Shown in pieces: positions 21,560 to 25,631 of a stretch of DNA of 25,631 nucleotides. The position numbers were made by a program, and so were the translations under genes. The DNA is taken from contig DATAXS010000002.1 in NCBI GenBank assembly GCA_036266715.1, forward strand, positions 1 through 25,631, read 5' to 3'. The notes beneath the pieces are model-generated. The model saw only the letters and a program-made list of their open reading frames with translations. It made no database searches and was not told the origin of the DNA. Within the stretch, counting starts at the first letter, position 1. The number at the start of each line of letters is the position of its first letter. The DNA is from DATAXS01 sp036266715. GTDB lineage: Bacteria > Patescibacteriota > Minisyncoccia > UBA6257 > 2-01-FULL-56-20.

Positions 21560-22279
21560 ATGAAGTGGCTTAAGGCGTGGTGGGTCAGTATCAAAAAGAG
21601 CTTTTGGTCAGTATTGCGATTCACACAAACTGCGATAATTGTTTTATTGCTTATAGCCGTAGCGGCGATTATAGTTTTCTATTTCGGGTTATTTATCGGC
21701 ACAAAAGGCATGTCTTCAGTGTCCGATTATCTGAAATTAATATTTTCTTGGCCGACATTGGGTTTTATAGCCATCATAATTTTTATGTCAAAATTTCAAG
21801 ACCCAATTGCTCAATTTTTATCAGAGCACCGATTGACCAGATTAGCAGGGATGGAAATAGATAAACGACAAAAACAAGAAGAGGAGGCTAAGGAGGTAAC
21901 ACCAAAAGCTAGTAATGAGATTATCGGTGATGACATTGTCGGGGAGGAACCAGATGGAAGCGAAGAAGGGGGTAATGTGGAAAATTTGAGGGCGGAAATA
22001 AACGATCTGAAACAATTCACTAACTTAAATAATTTTTTTGTGGATCGGACAAAAAAGATTTTGCTTTGGTTTTATGCAAAAACGTATGGAAAAGCACCTA
22101 TTACCAGGGCGGAATTTGAAATGAATTATCAAATTTTTATACCTGACCCGAGTCAGCGAGCGACTATTTTCGATGTTTTAGAGAAAAACGGAATGATAAT
22201 CTCAAAAGATGGCATGAATTATATGGCTACGGAAAGAGCGGAGCGATTTTTAAAATTTATTGGCCTAATTACAGGATGA
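21560..22279 (+). CDS. Island protein: two-helix membrane anchor with acidic linker and C-terminal helical domain
   Basis: An unrecognised 239-residue protein. A Trp/Lys-rich N-terminus (WLKAWWVSIKKSFW) precedes two transmembrane helices (about 24-46 and 58-78). The cytoplasmic part has a charged, acidic linker (about 95-145, EEEAKEV and GEEPDGSEEGG), a short predicted coiled coil (NVENLRAEINDLKQF) and a C-terminal ~80-residue helical domain. That domain ends with a helix/strand pattern (FDVLEKNGMIISKDGMNYMATERAERFL) resembling a winged-helix fold. AT-rich codon use differs from the flanking genes. The next gene follows after 15 bases. Confidence 0.7.
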   Translation: MKWLKAWWVSIKKSFWSVLRFTQTAIIVLLLIAVAAIIVFYFGLFIGTKGMSSVSDYLKLIFSWPTLGFIAIIIFMSKFQDPIAQFLSEHRLTRLAGMEIDKRQKQEEEAKEVTPKASNEIIGDDIVGEEPDGSEEGGNVENLRAEINDLKQFTNLNNFFVDRTKKILLWFYAKTYGKAPITRAEFEMNYQIFIPDPSQRATIFDVLEKNGMIISKDGMNYMATERAERFLKFIGLITG

Positions 22280-22285
22280 TATAAT
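22280..22285 (+). promoter_or_regulatory. -10 box TATAAT of the second island gene
   Basis: Perfect TATAAT directly after the TGA of the preceding gene, 9 bases before the ATG at 22295. A TTG directly after the box (22286) is in frame but would lie upstream of the predicted transcription start. Confidence 0.5.
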
Positions 22286-22294
22286 TTGAATACC

Positions 22295-22633
22295 ATGGCA
22301 CTTTATTTCAAAACAAGTGACCCAAGGGGGTTACTGGCTGAGTTCAAAAAAGCTATTGATGCGCATCATATCGAAACATGGTCGTATGATTCAGATGACG
22401 ATTTTACTCACACGGCACAACAATGGAAATCACTTGCTTGGCTCCGTCCCGAAATTCGCTCCGATGAGCTTGCATTATTTATTGTGACACCCAAAAATAA
22501 AACTCTAAGTTCAGAGGTCTATGCGATATACCACGGACGTTTCATAGAAGCTATGGTTCGGCATTGTGATAGATTATTTAGTAATGGAATAGCTACAGCA
22601 TTACCTAAGGAAAAGGATCGGATACAGGGATAA
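22295..22633 (+). CDS. Island protein: small soluble protein of unknown function
   Basis: A 112-residue soluble protein, not recognised as a named family. It opens with MALYFKTSDPRGLLAEFKKA, then HIETWSYDSDDDFTHTAQQWK and LAWLRPEI, and ends with a helical YAIYHGRFIEAMVRHCDRLF region. Aromatic and acidic residues cluster in the middle (DSDDDFTH). No membrane segment. It has its own TATAAT, but the 15-base gap to the preceding gene makes a two-gene unit likely. AT-rich like its partner, unlike the chromosomal genes around it. Confidence 0.7.
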   Translation: MALYFKTSDPRGLLAEFKKAIDAHHIETWSYDSDDDFTHTAQQWKSLAWLRPEIRSDELALFIVTPKNKTLSSEVYAIYHGRFIEAMVRHCDRLFSNGIATALPKEKDRIQG

Positions 22634-22838
22634 AGTCATTGAGTAGGTTAAGACACTTTTTTATATTTTTGGTATTACCCTGTACAGCTGTTGATATAAG
22701 GCGGCATAGATTTATAACAAAATCCCAATATGGGCCTGAACGTTTCGGTAAAAGCTCAAAAAATTCAGGAATATCAATTTAAAGAACCGTATCAACGTAT
22801 TGCAAAAATCCCAAATAAGGGGTGATTTATCAGAACTG

Positions 22839-22909
22839 CTGCCGGGCCTGGATTCGAACCAAGATACACGCCTCCAGAGGGCGCGGTCCTACCGTTAGAC
22901 GACCCGGCA
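22839..22909 (-). tRNA. tRNA-Gln (anticodon CTG)
   Basis: The minus strand folds into a regular cloverleaf: acceptor TGCCGGG with CCCGGCA, D arm GTCT-AACGGTA-GGAC, anticodon arm GCGCC-CTCTGGA-GGCGT with anticodon CTG at 34-36, and T loop TTCGAAT. Discriminator is G; CCA is not encoded. It decodes CAG. Its 3' end is the junction of the candidate island. Confidence 0.9.
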
Positions 22910-22930
22910 CTTATTTATTGAGCACCTCTT

Positions 22931-22958
22931 ATTATATGCATCCGCGGGGTTTTATCAA
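22931..22958 (-). promoter_or_regulatory. tRNA-Gln promoter TTGATA-16-TATAAT
   Basis: Minus-strand TTGATA (22958-22953), 16-base spacer, TATAAT (22936-22931), about 22 bases before the tRNA 5' end. Confidence 0.7.
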
Positions 22959-23024
22959 TTGGCGCCGAGACGGCCCGATGCGGGCCGCGGCCGCCGCCGG
23001 TGGAGCGCCGGGCGGGATAACTTC

Positions 23025-23033
23025 TGTTATAAT
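23025..23033 (+). promoter_or_regulatory. Extended -10 (TGT-TATAAT) of the response regulator
   Basis: TGTTATAAT with TATAAT at 23028-23033, 9 bases before the ATG at 23043; a near-leaderless transcript is predicted. It excludes the earlier in-frame ATG at 22959. Confidence 0.6.
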
Positions 23034-23042
23034 AGAGAGACG

Positions 23043-23441
23043 ATGCGCACGAATCCTCTCATTTTGATGGCGGACGACGACCAGAACTTCCGGGAGATCA
23101 TTACGGAAAAGCTTTCGTCGCTGGGGTTTGAGGTGCGGACGGTCGCGACCGGCGCGGATGCGGTGAAGGCGGCGGCGGAGATAAAGCCGGACCTGGTGCT
23201 CATGGACATCCGCATGCCGGGCGAAATGAATGGCATTGACGCGGCGTTCAAGATAAAAGAGAACCCGGAGACGAGGGACGTTAAGGTGGTTTTTTTGAGC
23301 GATTCGGAGAATCCCTGGCCGGCGGTGGTGGGTGGCAAGACCGAAGTGAGCAGAGCCTTCGGCATGGAGGATTTTATCCCGAAAACGGAATATTTGGACG
23401 TGTTCGTGGGGAAGATAAAGCAGTTTTTGGCGGTGGCGTAG
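23043..23441 (+). CDS. Receiver-only response regulator
   Basis: A 132-residue CheY-like receiver with no output domain. The acidic pocket is ADDDQ (residues 9-13), the phospho-acceptor Asp is in LVLMDIRMPGE (about residue 54), the Ser in VVFLSDSE takes the Thr/Ser switch position and the conserved Lys is in FIPKTE. A GGKTEVSRAFGM insertion lies between beta4 and beta5. Lying 54 bases before pilB, it may control pilus activity, as stand-alone receivers do in twitching systems elsewhere; that is inference. No histidine kinase is in the window. The ATG at 23043 is chosen from the -10 position and homology. Confidence 0.88.
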   Translation: MRTNPLILMADDDQNFREIITEKLSSLGFEVRTVATGADAVKAAAEIKPDLVLMDIRMPGEMNGIDAAFKIKENPETRDVKVVFLSDSENPWPAVVGGKTEVSRAFGMEDFIPKTEYLDVFVGKIKQFLAVA

Positions 23442-23478
23442 CCATACCCAACTTTCCGCAATTTCCACGCCGCGCGGA

Positions 23479-23487
23479 TGCTATACT
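23479..23487 (+). promoter_or_regulatory. Extended -10 (TGC-TATACT) of pilB
   Basis: TGCTATACT with TATACT at 23482-23487, 8 bases before the ATG at 23496. Confidence 0.6.
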
Positions 23488-23495
23488 AAACGTAA

Positions 23496-24728
23496 ATGGC
23501 TGACAGTGCGTCGCTCAAGATTGAAATTGAAAAGAATCTTGCCCAGCCGGTGGAGCGTATCTCCATCGTCAAACTGGTTGACCTTCTTGTGGAATACGCC
23601 TATTCGCTCCGCGCTTCGGACGTGCACATCCAGCCGGAAGAAAAGCTGGTGCGCGTGCGGTTCCGCATTGACGGCGTCCTGCGCGATATTTTTGACAAGA
23701 TCGGCATCCACCGCGACATCCACAACGAAGTAGTGAGCCGCATTAAAGTTTTGGCTGGCCTGCGCACGGACGAGCACCTTGCGCCGCAGGACGGGCGGTT
23801 CAAAGTGAACGTAAAGGATGTGGGCGACGTGAACGTGCGCGTGTCTATTATTCCCACGTACCACGGCGAGAATTCCATTCTGCGTATTCTCGCGGAGACG
23901 CAGGAATATACGTTGGACAAACTGAGCTTTGCGCCCGACGACCTCGCCAAGGTGCGGCGTGCGATTTCCAAACCCTATGGCATGATACTCGCGAACGGGC
24001 CGACGGGTTCCGGGAAGACTACCACGCTCTACACCATTTTAAAGCAGCTCAACAACGCGGACATTTCCATCATCACGATCGAGGACCCGATTGAATACGC
24101 GCTGGACGGCACGACGCAAATTCAGGTGGAAACAGATACGGGCCTTACGTTCGCCGGCGGTTTGCGGTCCATCTTGCGGCAGGACCCGAACATCATTATG
24201 GTCGGCGAAATTCGCGACGAAGAGACGGCGGCCATTGCCGTGAACGCGGCGCTCACCGGGCACCTCGTGCTTAGCACGCTCCACACGAACGACGCGGCGA
24301 CCACCTTCCCGCGGCTTTTGGACATGGGCGTGCCGTCGTTCCTCGTGGCGTCCACGGTGAACCTTGTGATCGGCCAGCGCCTGGTGCGCAAGCTTTGCCA
24401 AAAGTGCAAAGTGGAGCGCAAGCTGCACGCGGAGGAATTCCACAGCTTAAAGGAGATCGTGCCGGAGCTGGAACAGTCAATGCACTTTTATGCGGCAAAG
24501 GGATGCAGCGAGTGCAACGACACGGGCTACGAAGGCCGCATCGTGGTGCGCGAGGTGATTGAAGTGCGCGATAAGATACGTGCGCTCATTTCGGCCAAGG
24601 CGAATGCGCAGGAGATCAAAGACGTGGCGGTTGCGGAGGGAATGCGCACCATTATGCAGGATGCCATGACACGCGCCTCCGAAGGGCTCACCACAATAGA
24701 AGAGGTGCTCCGCGTGGTCCACGAATAG
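23496..24728 (+). CDS. pilB: Type IV pilus assembly/type II secretion ATPase (PilB/GspE family), short form
   Basis: A 410-residue hexameric ATPase that powers pilus polymerisation at the inner face of the membrane. Motifs: SDVHIQPEE (N2 domain), RFRIDG, Walker A GPTGSGKTTT (168-177), ITIEDPIEYAL (Asp box), Walker B IIMVGEIRDEET, and the His box TGHLVLSTLHTN. A zinc-binding tetracysteine (CQKC about 301, CSEC about 338) is typical of PilB/GspE and absent from the retraction ATPase PilT. The N-terminal regulatory N1 domain of ~150 residues is missing compared with the ~560-residue PilB. pilC follows 21 bases downstream. Confidence 0.93.
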   Translation: MADSASLKIEIEKNLAQPVERISIVKLVDLLVEYAYSLRASDVHIQPEEKLVRVRFRIDGVLRDIFDKIGIHRDIHNEVVSRIKVLAGLRTDEHLAPQDGRFKVNVKDVGDVNVRVSIIPTYHGENSILRILAETQEYTLDKLSFAPDDLAKVRRAISKPYGMILANGPTGSGKTTTLYTILKQLNNADISIITIEDPIEYALDGTTQIQVETDTGLTFAGGLRSILRQDPNIIMVGEIRDEETAAIAVNAALTGHLVLSTLHTNDAATTFPRLLDMGVPSFLVASTVNLVIGQRLVRKLCQKCKVERKLHAEEFHSLKEIVPELEQSMHFYAAKGCSECNDTGYEGRIVVREVIEVRDKIRALISAKANAQEIKDVAVAEGMRTIMQDAMTRASEGLTTIEEVLRVVHE

Positions 24729-24749
24729 TCCGCAACACAAACCATTTTT

Positions 24750-25631
24750 ATGATGAAAAAACTTTCCGAATTCTTTGCCCGAGTGTTTGAAAGGATCTCC
24801 ACGCAGGACCGCATCAATTTTGCGCGGCACCTTTCGCTCGTCATCCGCGCGGGCCTGCCTATCTACCAGGGCCTCAAGATAATCCAGTCGCAGACGGAAT
24901 CAAAGGTGTTGGGCCGCGTGCTGGACGACCTCATTGTTGACGTGAACAACGGAAAGTTCCTGGCGGACGGCCTTGCAAAATACAATTACCTTTTTGGCGA
25001 TTTCTTTGTGAACATCGTGCGGGTGGGGGAGACGAGCGGTACGCTTTCCAAAAACCTTTTGTACCTTGCCGAGGAACTGGACCGGTCAAAAGTTATTGAA
25101 ACCAAGGTGCGCTCGGCCATGGTCTACCCACTCGTCATTCTGTGCGCCACGATCGCCGTGGCGGGCTTCCTTACGTTCTTTGTGTTCCCCAAGCTCATTC
25201 CGGTGTTCGCCAACTTGAACGTGCAACTCCCGCTCACCACGGTCATCCTGCTTGATGTGCTCCACTTTTTGCAGGAGTACGGGCTTTGGGTTCTCGGCGC
25301 GCTCATTGCGATAATCATTGCGTTCCGCATTCTCATTAACGGCGTGCAGGGGTTTCGGTACGCCATGGACCGCGTGATCCTCGTAATTCCTGTCGTCTCC
25401 GACCTCTCGGTGGGCGTCAACATGGCGAACTTCAGCCGTGTGCTCGCACTGCTCCTCAAGAGCGGCATTAAGATCGTGGAAGCGCTTGACATCACGGCGG
25501 CTACGTTCAGTAATTTGGTGTACAAAGAGGTCATCATCGCCGCCGGCGAGCAGGTGCGCGTGGGCGCGCAGATTGGCACGTATCTTTCCCAGCACAAGAA
25601 TCTTTTCCCGCCGCTCCTTTCCGGCATGGTG
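24750..25631 (+). CDS. pilC: Type IV pilus/type II secretion inner-membrane platform protein (PilC/GspF), 3'-truncated by window edge
   Basis: The first 294 residues of PilC, the membrane platform that PilB acts on. QDRINFARHLSLVIRAGLPIYQGL (19-42) and GDFFVNIVRVGETSGTL form the first T2SSF domain. A transmembrane pair follows (VYPLVILCATIAVAGFLTFFVFP and the segment near 168-192), and the second domain (ANFSRVLALLLKSGIKIVEAL) is cut by the window end. Two consecutive ATG codons (24750, 24753) could each be the start. It is in an operon with pilB; the full protein would be about 400 residues. Confidence 0.92.
   Translation, partial: MMKKLSEFFARVFERISTQDRINFARHLSLVIRAGLPIYQGLKIIQSQTESKVLGRVLDDLIVDVNNGKFLADGLAKYNYLFGDFFVNIVRVGETSGTLSKNLLYLAEELDRSKVIETKVRSAMVYPLVILCATIAVAGFLTFFVFPKLIPVFANLNVQLPLTTVILLDVLHFLQEYGLWVLGALIAIIIAFRILINGVQGFRYAMDRVILVIPVVSDLSVGVNMANFSRVLALLLKSGIKIVEALDITAATFSNLVYKEVIIAAGEQVRVGAQIGTYLSQHKNLFPPLLSGMV

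Larger units (their letters stand above)
21475..22859. mobile_element. Candidate integrated mini-island at tRNA-Gln 3' end
   Basis: An AT-rich ~1.4 kb segment bounded by direct repeats of the tRNA-Gln T-arm/acceptor 3' half (21475-21502 and 22837-22859), with the intact tRNA at one end. It holds two uncharacterised genes (21560-22279, 22295-22633) and about 200 bases (22634-22838) with no visible gene. No integrase, transposase or phage gene is present, so it would be mobilised in trans or be a remnant. Confidence 0.55.

Noticed and set aside
22634..22838. Possible small gene or CRISPR-like repeats in the island tail
   Set aside because: Only a short imperfect repeat (AAAATCCCAA near 22721 and 22805) is present; no ORF with a plausible start and no regular spacing.
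22968..22984. GC-rich hairpin CGGCCCG-ATG-CGGGCCG as a terminator
   Set aside because: No T-tract follows on either strand and the loop is only three bases; it may simply reflect GC-rich sequence upstream of the response regulator.
22959..23042. Upstream ATG extension of the response regulator
   Set aside because: The extension is Arg/Gly-rich without homology, and the TATAAT box lies inside it, just before the ATG at 23043.

Overview
This window is most likely from a Patescibacteria/CPR bacterium (Parcubacteria-like). That is an inference from gene content and style, not from a marker gene. The signs are compact genes with very short spacers, many short or single-domain versions of known proteins (an 84-aa AtpC, an MGMT DNA-binding domain alone, a PilB lacking its N-terminal domain), several single-anchor surface proteins, an archaeal-type PGI/PMI, and pil genes. 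Most genes are GC-rich; a few stretches (7069-7713, about 21500-22830) are visibly AT-richer.

Layout. 1-1491: end of the ATP synthase operon (atpD, short atpC). 1534-3391: PIG-L deacetylase, MGMT-domain protein, Gmad2 surface protein, anti-sigma-like ATPase. 3443-4602: two uncharacterised genes diverging from a promoter region. 4602-8756: sugar-phosphate block with a G6PDH-6PGDH fusion, a histidine phosphatase and a PGI/PMI. 8737-9174: hicB-hicA toxin-antitoxin pair, minus strand. 9324-10751: three membrane proteins. 10780-11782: uppP preceded by a 40-residue pilin-signal peptide ORF. 11860-13137: DEAD-box helicase. 13138-15273 (minus): anchored surface protein, a predicted small RNA, a tRNA-Ile-like element and a HAM1-family pyrophosphatase. 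15304-15945: flavodoxin-like reductase. 15967-19616 (minus): ZIP transporter, membrane protein, ABC-F ATPase and Obg GTPase interrupted by an in-frame TAA. 19687-21437: GreA-like factor, anchored protein, DHFR/RibD-like reductase. 21475-22859: AT-rich two-gene mini-island between a tRNA-Gln gene and a partial repeat of that tRNA's 3' end. 23043-25631: receiver-only response regulator, pilB and the start of pilC.

Three cross-cutting signals stand out. First, at least nine genes have a -10 box (TATAAT/TATACT type) ending exactly 6 bases before the start codon, which predicts leaderless mRNAs as a standard architecture here. Second, the island at 21475-22859 has the textbook geometry of integration at a tRNA 3' end but carries no integrase. 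Third, a predicted ~70-nt RNA (14417-14486) begins with a stretch complementary to the D/anticodon region of the tRNA-like element about 100 bases away, on the same strand. The best metabolic novelty is the G6PDH-6PGDH fusion, and the obg stop codon is the most important item to verify.
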